Shown piece by piece: positions 22,001 through 30,355 of a stretch of DNA of 64,000 bases. The translations under genes were made by a program, and so were the position numbers. Origin of the DNA: Megaustenia siamemsis (taxonomy: Eukaryota > Mollusca > Gastropoda > Stylommatophora > Ariophantidae); NCBI GenBank assembly GCA_032433765.1, contig JAVIAB010000073.1, positions 63,630,199 through 63,694,198 of the forward strand. The letters are read 5' to 3'. Below the pieces are notes generated by a model. That model was not told the DNA's origin and made no database searches. It saw only the letters and a program-made list of their open reading frames with translations. Position 1 is the stretch's first letter. Each line of letters opens with the position of its first letter.

Positions 22001-22213
22001 GTAGACTACATTTAGCAAATTCGCGAGGCCCAAAATAACCATTGCGCTGCATGTAACTGTCTAATGTTGTGGTCGTATCGGCTGGCTGATATGCAGCAGT
22101 TCAGTGTCGACCGGCTGGACAACCTCAAGGGGCACTGCACGGGGAACGTACGACTGATCTGTCTTGAATGCAACCGAAAACGAGGGGGTGCAGAACTTAT
22201 CGTCGACGGGTGA
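19037..22213 (+). pseudogene. Fused family-B DNA polymerase / SF1 helicase / HNH endonuclease, broken
   Basis: One reading path of about 1050 codons carries three enzyme modules in order. The polymerase part has motif A-like DMKECYPASF (about 19705), a TRRLVTDQGELDYLL region, and motif C-like ATDSLYI (about 20320). Next comes a CX2C-X12-CX2C zinc-type motif (about 20440-20500). The helicase part has a Walker A-like GGDGASKTT (about 20717), in which the glycine before lysine is serine, a Walker B/DEXX IIWDEVCTVP (about 21142), QPPPIAGGMPH, and a C-terminal SF1 motif YALMIHSSQG (about 21716). The last part is an HNH domain: CAAC, then FSVDRLDNLKGH and GNVRLICLECN (about 22045-22185). Frame 2 is used except for 19459 to about 20050, which is read in frame 1, so there are two frameshifts. 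In-frame stops occur at 19199, 19522, near 19558 and 19588, and at 21029, 21503 and 22013. The 3' end overlaps the convergent integrase by 17 bp. The role was presumably self-synthesis of the element's genome. Confidence 0.85.
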
Positions 22214-23217
22214 GGATTTGATCGGGAGGTAGCATTGTCCCTTCAGGGACGACCTGAAGCTCCTCACGCACAAAGCTGCGAGCCGGACCATCCACCAGAT
22301 AATACAGAGCAGGTTGCCCTGTTTGTCGGACCACATTGCATACCGTATGCAGCGTCAAAGACCACACAGGGTCAGTCGCATGCCAACGCTCGCCCTCGAG
22401 TTCATGCTCACCAGGTGAGCTAGCGTACAAATAGCGAACCACAGCATCAGACGGAATCAAAGGCTCCTTGACACCAATAACACGACGGGCTGGTAGTGCT
22501 GGGGTCGATGTGACCGTTGAGTCCTTAATTGCGTTAGCCGGTTTTCGTCACATCAACCGAGTCACTTCATCATTTAGGGCGGCAACCACCTCGGGTAAAG
22601 CTCTCACCCACTCAGCACTTCGCTCTGAGGAACCTTGGGTGGCCAACAAAAGCTCTTGAGAATATTGGGCCCCAAACAAACGCTCACTCAGGGTACGATT
22701 CCATCTTTCAACAATCGCTTGCTGTCGGTGGTTACCTGCTTGACCACGCTGTACCTGCACCTTATGCTTTGCTGCCAGCTGACTCACCGTGCTCATGAAC
22801 TCTCGCCCTAAATCGACTTGCCATATGCTAGGCCAAGCCATCGGACCGCGTTTATATATACGTTCAATTGCTGAGGCAACCTCTCCAGCGCTTTTGTTAG
22901 TGGCTCAGCCTCTTTATAATGGCTGGCGACGTCCACTACAGTCAAGGCATACTTGTAAGTTTTACAACCAACGCTATCGTATGGCAAATAAAGCACGTCG
23001 AGTTGGTGCATGGCATTCAGTCTATCTTCATCGAAATGAGGCCACGGAATATATTTGGGTGAAGGCTTGTAGACTTTCCATATTGTCTGACGTTCCAACC
23101 ATTTTCGGGCTCACTTTCAGAAACCTTAGCCATCGTAGCAAGTTTCTTAACAGCCCCAATCCCTCGCCAGTAGCCCTTAGGGCTGTAGTATATACGTGAT
23201 AGTACTAGTAGATGCAT
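22197..23217 (-). pseudogene. Retroviral-type (rve) integrase of the Polinton-like element, broken
   Basis: Read on the reverse strand, this is an RNase H-fold integrase with the D,D-35-E triad. The first Asp is in MHQLDVLYLP (about 23025), the second in IWQVDLGREF (about 22815), and the Glu in QAIVERWNRTLSERLF (about 22700), about 35 residues after the second Asp. The N-terminal part (YYSPKGYWRG) and a C-terminal tail ending near 22199 are recognisable. Three reading frames are used in succession, so at least two frameshifts are present, near 23090 and 22830, plus a TGA at about 22548. In the family the enzyme inserts linear DNA with a short target duplication, which fits the AAAGA repeat at the element ends. 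Convergent with the polymerase-helicase-HNH gene. Confidence 0.85.
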
Positions 23218-23355
23218 AATGCAGTTATCAGATTGTCACACAGCTCAAAAACGCAATCGAACGTGTAGCCCCATCCTAGGAGTGCGTCTGTCTAGATATA
23301 TTCCTGTTCTATACCACTCGCTTTAAATCGAATTTGCTCTCCGAGCTGGAATGCG

Positions 23356-23559
23356 TCAGTTACTAGCACATTCTCCACTATACTGATCGCACGCGCTGTC
23401 GTCAGGCATTAGTGCATCTATATAAGTGAGCTTGACCCAGAAGCTTTCTTTACCCTGACAGATCTTAATGACATGGCCCGGCGCCAGAGCCTGAAGATCC
23501 TCATCGGAGAGGCCCCTAAATGTTTCTGGGTTCTGCTGGTGCATGTTCTTTACCCCCAT
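23356..23559 (-). CDS. Small hypothetical protein of the element (67 aa, possibly truncated)
   Basis: This open frame on the reverse strand starts MGVKNMHQQNPETF and contains GLSDEDLQALAPGHVIKICQ, then ESFWVKLTYIDAL. The pattern of a short helix followed by 'G..I.I..G.E.FWV..T.I' strands recalls small beta-rich proteins encoded next to Polinton integrases, but I cannot name a family. It lies between the integrase and the PLA2-like gene in the same orientation. The C-terminal part probably once extended further, because similar coding character appears past its stop. Confidence 0.45.
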   Translation of the reverse strand: MGVKNMHQQNPETFRGLSDEDLQALAPGHVIKICQGKESFWVKLTYIDALMPDDSACDQYSGECASN

Positions 23560-23591
23560 CTTCGCAAATCTGTATACCCCACGTATCTAAA

Positions 23592-24140
23592 TCAAAAACG
23601 CGAACGATGCCCCATCCCAAAACGTGATTTAGTCGTCATAATAGCGGTTACAGTCTTGGTGTCCTTTCTCTCCCATTCAGGGAGGGTGTCTGATAGTACA
23701 ATCTTCGTCGCAGCCACGGCAAGTACATCATTGGCCTTATTGCTGCCTGCGGTATCTTTGTTGGTAGCATAAGCCATGTCGTGATTCAAACAAGCCTGAT
23801 CGAGCTGGTTGACGGCACGGTAACCCTGGGCCAATCTTTTCTCTTGTTTGGTGAAAGGACCACAAAAGCTGTACTTCCCGCTGTTTTGAAACGAGCCGCC
23901 TGGGACATCCTCAGATGGTATACTCTTGGGTAGACGCATATGCATCTCTGGTAATGGTAGGACATTCATTGCTTTATTAAGTAGGCCAGCGCCCCGTCGA
24001 AGAGGTAGAATCTGGCTTTTCTTAGCGCTGCAGACAGTACAGATGCCCTTCTTGGCAGGCCGTCCATTCTTGAGAGTCACCATCTTCTCATTGGAAGTTG
24101 GTGTTGGACGTTTGCATCGAAGACAATACAATGTATACAC
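23592..24140 (-). CDS. Phospholipase A2-like protein with N-terminal CXXC zinc-ribbon (182 aa)
   Basis: This uninterrupted reverse-strand frame has two parts. The N-terminus, MYTLYCLRCKRPTP with a later CTVCSAKK, gives two CX2C pairs, a zinc ribbon of the DUF5679 type. After a linker, residues about 85-135 show a PLA2 fold signature: a calcium-loop-like FCGPFTKQEKRLAQG, then LDQACLNHDMAYA, in which the His-Asp pair matches the catalytic dyad of secreted and parvoviral PLA2 domains. In parvoviruses such a domain breaches endosomal membranes; a comparable entry role here is inference. The gene is divergent from the packaging ATPase, with only 19 bp between the two start codons. It is one of the few undamaged genes in the element. 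Confidence 0.75.
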   Translation of the reverse strand: MYTLYCLRCKRPTPTSNEKMVTLKNGRPAKKGICTVCSAKKSQILPLRRGAGLLNKAMNVLPLPEMHMRLPKSIPSEDVPGGSFQNSGKYSFCGPFTKQEKRLAQGYRAVNQLDQACLNHDMAYATNKDTAGSNKANDVLAVAATKIVLSDTLPEWERKDTKTVTAIMTTKSRFGMGHRSRF

Positions 24141-24159
24141 ATTGATAGCGGCAAATCCA

Positions 24160-24804
24160 ATGGAAATTCTCGATTTAGACTCTGGGGCAAGGCAAGCCGC
24201 CCCGCACCATCATTGGTTACTCCCTAGTAGTATTCGTTGCGTCATCATAGGGCCTTCGCAATGTGGAAAGACTAATTTAATGCTCAATCTGCTACTGCGC
24301 AAGGGGTATTTAAAGTATGACCGACTTCATGTATACTCGAAGTCCCTGTGGCAGGATAAATATCAATGGCTGTAAGACTGGGCGGCGGAGTTGAATGAAC
24401 AGACTGGAAAAGAAGTGGCTATGTTTCATAGGGAGTCAGACGATATTCTGCCTCCAGAGAGGCTGAACCCAAACGAACGTACCATCATGCTTTTTGATGA
24501 CGTCAGGCATGAAAATCAAGCGACCATGGAAAAATATTTCTGCTTGGGCCGACATGCAAGAGTAGACTCATTTTATCTAGCACAAAATTTTATTAGAGTT
24601 CCCCGACATAACGTCCACACTAACATGAATATGATTATACTATTCAAACAGGAAAACAAGGATTTGCGCACTATACACGACAGCTATATCAGCGGGGACA
24701 TGCCAATCGAAGAATTTCGTAAGTTCTTCACTGAGTGCACAGCTGAGCCGCACGGATTCTGCATCATAGACCTAACCAGTATGGTCTATGATAGGAAGTA
24801 TTGA
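24160..24804 (+). pseudogene. Packaging ATPase (FtsK/HerA, A32-like), one nonsense codon
   Basis: About 214 codons are read in one frame from ATG 24160. The Walker A motif is CVIIGPSQCGKTNLM (about codons 31-45) and the Walker B is TIMLFDDVRH (about 24480). A downstream FYLAQNFIRVPR block is typical of the A32/FtsK-like genome-packaging ATPases of Polintons, adintoviruses and large DNA viruses. These enzymes pump DNA into preformed capsids. A TAA at 24373-24375 interrupts the frame just after QWL; otherwise it is open to TGA at 24802. Divergent from the PLA2-like gene and upstream of the capsid genes. Confidence 0.85.
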
Positions 24805-24882
24805 TGTGGTTTTGATCAATTCTATATCCCGAAGGCATCTATTTAAAGTATCGATACATTTCACATGAATACCATATAAATA

Positions 24883-25902
24883 ATGATACGACCTGAGCTA
24901 TCGAGCCTGGAAGAACGTGATAGACTCATTAAAGAATATCTAGCAAATCGAGATCGGCTGCGGCAACGCTTCCAAAATGAAGCGCTAGGCGAACTCAGTT
25001 TACAGGAAGATGCCGCCAAACTATTTAAGCCAATCCTCACAGAAATGCAAATGCAGATAACAGCAAGTACTGACCAGACTAAAGAGCTCCGAAAGGTTGT
25101 CGACGCCCTAGCAGCCGCGCCCAGGTCGCAGCCTATGGCATTAGAAGCACCTGCCATGACACGTGAGAAATTTCCATCTATTATGTTTGTGAACCTCGAC
25201 CAGGACCTTGATATCAAGGTTATTAAGTTCTATGGATTTAAATCTCCGAGTACGCTCGATCTTAATGATTCGAACCTTGTCGCCAAGGTCATCGGGGAGG
25301 TCAATGACTCCAACAGATCCAAAATTGGCGGGAAGACATTACCCGAGACCTGGAGGCTATGCAGGCCTACAGAAAGAGAATTCTGCTTCTTGCAAAGGGT
25401 TATAAACTAGCCAAGCCTGCGACTGGAAGCAGGCTGAAGCTACGAGGAAATAGATTTGGGTCCGTCACAATCGATCCGGTGGCTTTACAAGCTGGAAGCC
25501 TGCGGGCGTTCAACGGAGGGGATCTTGTGCTCGACGCTCCCACAGATGAGATGCTTTACAACCTTCTTACAAAGCGCTATGTGAAAATGAAGCAATATAC
25601 TCCCGAGGCAATCAACACATTTCGACGGCTAGCCGAGCTTTCTGGTTTGCCGTTGTATGGGCGCAAAAGCAAAAATACTTCAACTCTTGAGAGGACAGGT
25701 TGCCAGTGGGTGTTGCGTAGCAGCGATAAAGTATTATAGTGATCCAGAGGATCTGGCTAGACGGCTGCAGTTACTGGCAGCCTCGAAGCATGCTGGCAAC
25801 ACAGGCCTTGATAATGAGATATCCGCTATTCTAGATGAGCTCCAAAGCAACGGGGTGGTCCCCAAAGAGTTGATAGTGGAATTAAACAGAGTGTTACTAT
25901 AG
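24883..25902 (+). pseudogene. Conserved capsid-neighbourhood protein of Polinton-like elements, frameshifted
   Basis: The N-terminal third is charged and helical (LEERDRLIKEYLANRDRLRQ, then LTEMQMQITASTDQTKEL), probably a coiled coil. A linker leads to a beta-rich core with LVLDAPTDEMLYNLLTKRY (about 25530) and PEAINTFRRLAELSGLPLYG. A 'LLTKRY...Y.......F..L..LSG' block is what I recall in uncharacterised proteins beside capsid genes in many animal Polintons; the biochemical role is unknown. The frame changes near 25350 and again near 25670, and the path closes at 25902. It lies between the ATPase and the penton-like gene. Confidence 0.6.
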
Positions 25903-25912
25903 CTACATACAT

Positions 25913-26701
25913 ATGATGGATAGTGCGATCAAAGGCGTTCTGGAAGAAATTAGAGACCTCCTGTCGCCACAGGAGAGTGTATCTTTCGTGGTTTCATCTG
26001 ACACGACCGCCTGGACGACCGACATCTCTCCACCTCTGTATTTGGATACGAAGAAAAAATTCAAGTTGGCTCTCGTTGTCCTTGAAACGTACAATTCCAT
26101 TTCCAATATTGGGGCATCCAACAACAGCTTTGTGTATAGCTCTGACGGTTGCCAGAATTGGAAAACAATAGTCCTACCTGAGGGTTCTTACAAGCTTTCC
26201 CATATTTGCGCAGAGATTCAGCAGCAGCTGAGAAACAACGGTGACTGGGATGCTACTAACAAGAAACATTTCATAGCTCTGGGAGCTAATCATGCGACCT
26301 TGCGGGCCTTCCTGGACATCAAGCACAAGAGTTATAAAGTCTACCTACGTGCTAGCACTATCAGCCCCATGTTAGGTTTCAGACCTCAGATTATAGCTGC
26401 CGGCCATCACGATGGCAAAAACCCAGTTGACATTTTAAAAGTCGATAGTATCCTTGTCAATTGCGATCTCGTTAATGGTTCTTTTCTGAACGGCAGCCAG
26501 CGGCCTGTTTTGTACAGCTTCTTTCCCAGCATGGGTCCGGGACACAAAATTATCGAAAATCCACCTAATCCCGTATATTTGCCGGTAGGTCAAGCCGGTA
26601 GCTTAAGTCGTATTCAAGTGGGGCTGACTGATTAGGATGGTTCGCAATTAAACCTCCGAGGAGAAACAGTTGTCATTAGACTCCACCGCCGCAGCACTTG
26701 A
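25913..26701 (+). pseudogene. Penton-like minor capsid protein, in-frame TAG near the C-terminus
   Basis: The frame opens MMDSAIKGVLEEIRDLL and runs about 262 codons. The middle is beta-rich. The C-terminal third contains ILVNCDLVNGSF, VLYSFFPSMGPGHKI and SRIQVGLTD, followed after the TAG at 26633-26635 by GSQLNLRGETVVIRLHRR. The 'vnCdlv..s...g....vLysf.p' and 'i.v.i.D..G..l.l.Ge.v.v.L' pattern is characteristic of the single-jelly-roll penton/minor capsid proteins of Polinton-type viruses, which occupy capsid vertices. Apart from that TAG and the terminal TGA at 26699, no damage is seen. Position just before the pVI-like and major capsid genes supports the call. Confidence 0.7.
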
Positions 26702-26703
26702 AA

Positions 26704-27067
26704 ATGTTGGTGTTTTCACGTAGAAAGAGGCTGCGGCGGTCTGGTGGACTGGGTACCAGCATTTGCCCGAGTCATCGGAGCTGCCGGAAAATTTCTTAGC
26801 GCCAACAAGGGAACGATAAAAAATATCGCTGACGTCACAAGCAGCGTGGCAAAGGCTGGGACTTCAACCGTATCTGCCGTCAAACAGATCATTGACGCCG
26901 TGAGAGCAAAACGACCAAACGTTGCAGCAAAGGCCCCAAAAAAATTAATCTCCGAAAAGAGTTTGGAGATTTTATCACAGCTAGCACGTCTCGTGGGAGT
27001 ACAGAGTGCCGATATTAACAGTCGGATAGCGGGTGCTGGTTTTAAAAGACTCGGGAGTTGCCGGTAA
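26704..27067 (+). pseudogene. pVI-like minor virion protein, frameshifted near the N-terminus
   Basis: The first codons read MLVFSRRKRLRRSGG, an arginine-rich start. The frame then shifts near 26745 into AFARVIGAAGKFLSANKGTI and an Ala/Lys-rich helical body, ending GAGFKRLGSCR at 27067. A short basic N-terminus followed by amphipathic helices resembles the adenovirus pVI-type membrane-active or cement proteins described in adintoviruses. That analogy rests on composition and location between penton-like and capsid genes, not on a strict motif. Confidence 0.5.
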
Positions 27068-27116
27068 CTACCATCACTATTTAAAGACTTGTACAATAGC
27101 TATTTTCATCTGCAAG

Positions 27117-28250
27117 ATGTAGAGTCACAATCAAGATATCATAGACCTGCCATCACAGACACACGATGTGATGTTAAATATAACAGACCCGCCGGTATAT
27201 GACAAAAGTATCGAAGAGTTTGTATATACTGCATACCCGCCTCAGAATCCTACCACGATTAACCAGATGCAGGATATAACAATCTATGTGCCGGTCGAGG
27301 ACATCTATACAAACCCTTCCCGAAGCTACCTCTGGGTCGCAGGGGTTTTGGAACCGTCCTAAAAAAAGGTGGTCTACACTGATCAATTGCTAGTATCGCT
27401 GTGCAACAATGCAGTGCCATTCCTATTCAGCCGCATCCGGTATCAAATTAACGGTACAGACGTAGAAAATATTAATAACCCTGGCCAAGCCACTACCATC
27501 AAAGGGCTGCTCTCACATGGGGACGATTTTTCAAAAGGCGAGGGGTTAAACATGTGTTGGCATAAAGACACCACAAGCGCGGCTGCTCCAGCTAACACCG
27601 GTTGGGAGTTCAGACGAAACGTGACTATTGTAAAGCCAAAACCGACTGGCTCCTTTTCTTTTTGTATACCATTTAAGCATCTTTTCAGATTCGGTGAGGA
27701 TTATCGTCGGGTACTGTATGCAGTCACACAAAAGCTGATATTCACGCGTCAGGACACCTCTGATGCTATATTTCGGTATCCTGGAGCTCCCGATGGTAAG
27801 ATCACATTGACCCAGCTTGTGTGGTATATGCCGCACGTACGACCATCTTTGCATTACATGAACGAACTCAAAAAAATCATTGCAAACATAAAGCCAGTCT
27901 CAATAGCCTTCCGCGGTATGCAATGCAACAGCATTCCCATCACGGAAACTACCTCCTTTCCCTGGAATCTCTCTGTTGGAAAGGAATCGGAAAAGCCACG
28001 CTGGATTCTTGTCGCTTTCCAAACAGCTCGTTCTGGTAGCCAGACTGCAAACCCAGCCTTGTTTGACCATGTAAATGTGAACAAGATACAGGCTATAATA
28101 AACAATAAACAGTATCCCTCCATCGACGTACCTGAAATCAGTTTCTCGAAGCTACAGATATCACGCATGAGAGGTGCGCGTGGCCGTGCGGCTAAAACCA
28201 CTGTTCCGCTGGCTGAAAAGCCGACGTTCGGTGTTCGAAGCCCGCGGTAG
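27117..28250 (+). pseudogene. Major capsid protein-like (double jelly roll), two nonsense codons
   Basis: About 377 codons are read in a single frame. The likely start, ATG 27117, is followed at once by TAG at codon 2, and a TAA lies at 27360. Between and after them the protein is beta-rich and recognisable: QDITIYVPVED, FLFSRIRYQINGTDVE, an ITLTQLVWYMPHVRPS strand, and a late block SFPWNLSV, PRWILVAFQT and ANPALFDHVNVN, ending in a basic tail with RMRGARGRAAKT. The W.LS..../PRWI.VAFQT/F.h.nv arrangement is typical of Polinton major capsid (PY/hexon-like) proteins, which build icosahedral shells. If the TAG is original damage, translation could only restart at ATG 27171 or later. Confidence 0.75.
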
Positions 28251-28399
28251 ACAGAAAGGATTTTTTCTATCGGGGGTGAAATAAAAATCCTGAGTCTCAC
28301 ACGTCGTGGCGACTGCTTGACCAAGCGGCCTTTATCCCTCTGGTTCTATCGTTGCCCCCCGTCATACACTAGCAATGGTACTATGTGACGTAAAGATAG

Positions 28400-28424
28400 T
28401 TTTTTTTTTTTTTTTTTTAATAAA
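28400..28424 (+). promoter_or_regulatory. T19 tract followed by AATAAA, between capsid and small late genes
   Basis: A run of 19 T is directly followed by AATAAA (28419-28424), three bases before the ATG at 28428. The hexamer matches the animal polyadenylation signal and could end capsid-gene transcripts. Equally, the T-run may be a replication-slippage product. Placement between the major capsid-like gene and the next gene is the only functional hint. Confidence 0.3.
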
Positions 28425-28427
28425 ACG

Positions 28428-28652
28428 ATGAGCGATTTCAAGGAAGCATACTATGGAGTTACGGAGCACAAGTCATCAAACCAAGTTACACAAATTGAGT
28501 ATGTTGACTTGTACCCTATCTTTGTTCTCGATGTCCGACACGAGGCTGAAAAAATTAAAGATGATGCACCCCAAAGTATCAGACTCGACGTCAAATTTGA
28601 TTCTAATGTTCCTGCAAACACAATGGCCTATGCAGTTCTCATAAGCGATTGA
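28428..28652 (+). CDS. Small late-region protein of unknown function (74 aa)
   Basis: The frame starts MSDFKEAYYGVTEHK and contains VTQIEYVDLYPIFVLDVRH, then VPANTMAYAVLISD before TGA 28650. In the same frame, coding-like sequence (LMQLGSDGKRF) continues past the TGA to a TAG near 28728, so the original protein was probably about 25 residues longer. Short beta-strand character suggests a structural or accessory virion component. No family recognised. It sits between the capsid-like and pX-like genes. Confidence 0.5.
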   Translation: MSDFKEAYYGVTEHKSSNQVTQIEYVDLYPIFVLDVRHEAEKIKDDAPQSIRLDVKFDSNVPANTMAYAVLISD

Positions 28653-28735
28653 CTCATGCAGCTAGGATCAGATGGCAAAAGATTCACCACTAGTTTGAAA
28701 CGGTCACAACAGATCTGGATAAACGTCTAGCAATC

Positions 28736-29239
28736 ATGTCGAAACGTCAGTCTTCTGATTATACCCCCTTTGGGGTTAGCCTTACAAAGGGACAGCAAGC
28801 GAGTATAGCGAAGGATGTCCAGGCGGGGATGAACATTACTATCCGGCTTACGAACGAACAGCTGCGCTGCAAAGATTCACTCGCGCTAACGAAGAGACAC
28901 ATCGAGAAAAAACGAACTTCTGGTGTAGGGGCTGAATTAACGCTTTCAAAATCCCAATTAAAACACATGGTTAATAAGGGGGGCTTTTTACCCCTATTAC
29001 CGCTAATATTAGGTGGGTTAGCCGCAGCTGGTTCGCTCGCTGGATGTTCAGCGGCTATCGCCAAAGTTGTCGACAAGAAGGCTAGTGAACGAGCCCAAGC
29101 CGAGGCAGAACGACATAACCGCGAAGTTGAAAAACAGCTGCGTGGATCTGGTTTATTCTTGTCAAAAACAGGAGGCTGTTGTCCTAAGTGTAAGAGCTCT
29201 GGGCTTTACCTGAGGCCTCAGCATGTAAAAAAAAATTGA
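28736..29239 (+). CDS. pX-like virion protein with hydrophobic segment (167 aa), intact
   Basis: This frame is open from ATG to TGA. Residues about 1-60 are basic and polar. Then comes LTLSKSQLKHMVNKGGFLPL, running into a Leu/Gly/Ala-rich hydrophobic segment (about residues 82-105) long enough to cross a membrane. The C-terminus is charged and has CCPKCK and GLYLRP. The 'GG-F-LPLL-LxLGGLAAAGSLAG' character is a recurring feature of the adenovirus core-protein-X-like genes of adintoviruses and Polintons; a role in DNA condensation or membrane interaction is inferred from that. Its stop overlaps the first codon of the protease frame, so the two were probably expressed together. Confidence 0.65.
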   Translation: MSKRQSSDYTPFGVSLTKGQQASIAKDVQAGMNITIRLTNEQLRCKDSLALTKRHIEKKRTSGVGAELTLSKSQLKHMVNKGGFLPLLPLILGGLAAAGSLAGCSAAIAKVVDKKASERAQAEAERHNREVEKQLRGSGLFLSKTGGCCPKCKSSGLYLRPQHVKKN

Positions 29240-29550
29240 AGAAGGGTCTTGAGCCTCTGAGTGACCACGATATCCGTCGAGCTGCCCGAGGGATACCTCT
29301 GTTTCGCGGCGTGTTTATGTGGGACAGCCTGCCACAAACAGTATGGCTTGTAGAATGTGGTGTCGTTAATCTAGACTCTAGCGACGGCAAGGGGACCCAC
29401 TGGGTGGCATATTACAAAAGAGGTCACGAAGCAATTTATTTTGACAGCTATGGGCTCGACGTTATCTGTGGCCACTTATGCCTCCATGTGTTACACTGGC
29501 TTGCAGCTGGGGACACTTTTATGGATATCGTTCTTAAATTAGTCAATTGA
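29236..29550 (+). pseudogene. Adenain-like maturation cysteine protease, internally shortened
   Basis: The frame reads KKGLEPLSDHDIRR, then LFRGVFMWDSLP, the N-terminal pattern of adenovirus-type (C5/Ulp1 clan) proteases of Polintons. The catalytic His lies in GTHWVAYYK, the acidic residue in YFDSYG, and the cysteine in CGHLCLHVLHW. Only a few residues separate the acid from the cysteine block, while the family normally has about 25, including the oxyanion-hole Gln. An in-frame deletion has therefore removed part of the active site. No ATG opens the frame (the first codon after the pX-like overlap is TTG), so the start is also lost or displaced. In active relatives this enzyme cleaves capsid precursors during maturation. 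Confidence 0.7.
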
Positions 29551-29587
29551 AGTTTTATCATATAGCACAGTATAGTACTTTTTTTGC

Positions 29588-30187
29588 CATGCCAGTCAAC
29601 AAATTTGGATGTACCTATACTAGCTCCACTGGGGAGATACTGTGCGGGGAATTCTGTCAATGGGAGGTTTTCGTTTGAGAGAGGTTGGCGCGCCAGTAGA
29701 ACCTACTGATGCCGCCACAAAAAAATATGTGGACAAGCGCCAGGAAGTTTCCAATACCACCACAAAGAAATATGTAGATGAACACCTGGAGGGCACCGCC
29801 ACCAAATCATATGTATATGCATGTCTGAAAAATACTACCGCCACCGCCAAAACATACACAGACGAACGCATTACAACGGAAGTCGCCGACATGAGAAAAG
29901 TAGACGACCAACTTTTGACAGCAACTGTCAATGCCATTAAGCAGCACGTAGACACAGTGAGCTCATATGATTTGTATGAACTGTCTGTGGATTGGCGACT
30001 TACTAGAGCACTCAAAATTATGCCTATGGGAACCCTTCGCCTGACACAGCTGCAAGGATCCGAGCCTTCTAGCTGTGTTCTCAAGCTGAAAGAACCCGGG
30101 GTCTATAAATTTCTTATAGCCGGAGCCGCAGAGGTAAGAACACTAAGGAATGCCTTGTTAGCTTGTATACTGCGCCTCCTCTCATGA
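29588..30187 (+). pseudogene. Fibre/tail-spike-like protein with repeated TKxYVD motif, frameshifted
   Basis: The start MPVNKFGCTYTSSTGEIL is in one frame. By about 29645 the coding frame shifts to MGGFRLREVGAPVEPTDAAT. What follows is a periodic series, TKKYVD, TKKYVD, TKSYVY and AKTYTD, spaced about 13-15 residues, and then a probable helical trimerisation stretch. 'P.DAATKKYVD' repeats are well known in phage tail fibres and appear in fibre-like genes of Polinton relatives, where they form trimeric shafts. The C-terminal head is short. The TGA at 30185 overlaps the next ATG as ATGA. A receptor-binding role is inference. Confidence 0.6.
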
Positions 30188-30353
30188 GGATCCGTCATCT
30201 TAATTTTAAAAATGGGGATCAATTCGATTTTACGGCGCTGATTAATATAACAAAAAAGGACGTAGCTGCGCAGTTGATATTTTTATCGGTTCCACCTCTG
30301 CCGCGGATAATTTAGAAATTTATGCCACAATTGTTATTGAGAAACTATTCTAA
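30184..30353 (+). pseudogene. Short gene between the fibre-like genes, frameshifted
   Basis: ATG 30184 overlaps the previous stop. The peptide starts MRIRHLNFKNGDQFDFTALI, and coding character then continues in another frame as GSTSAADNLEIYATIVIEKL, up to TAA 30351. The frame change is near 30265. It is followed two bases later by the next ATG. It could be a fibre accessory protein or a displaced domain of the fibre gene. No family recognised. Confidence 0.4.
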
Positions 30354-30355
30354 TC

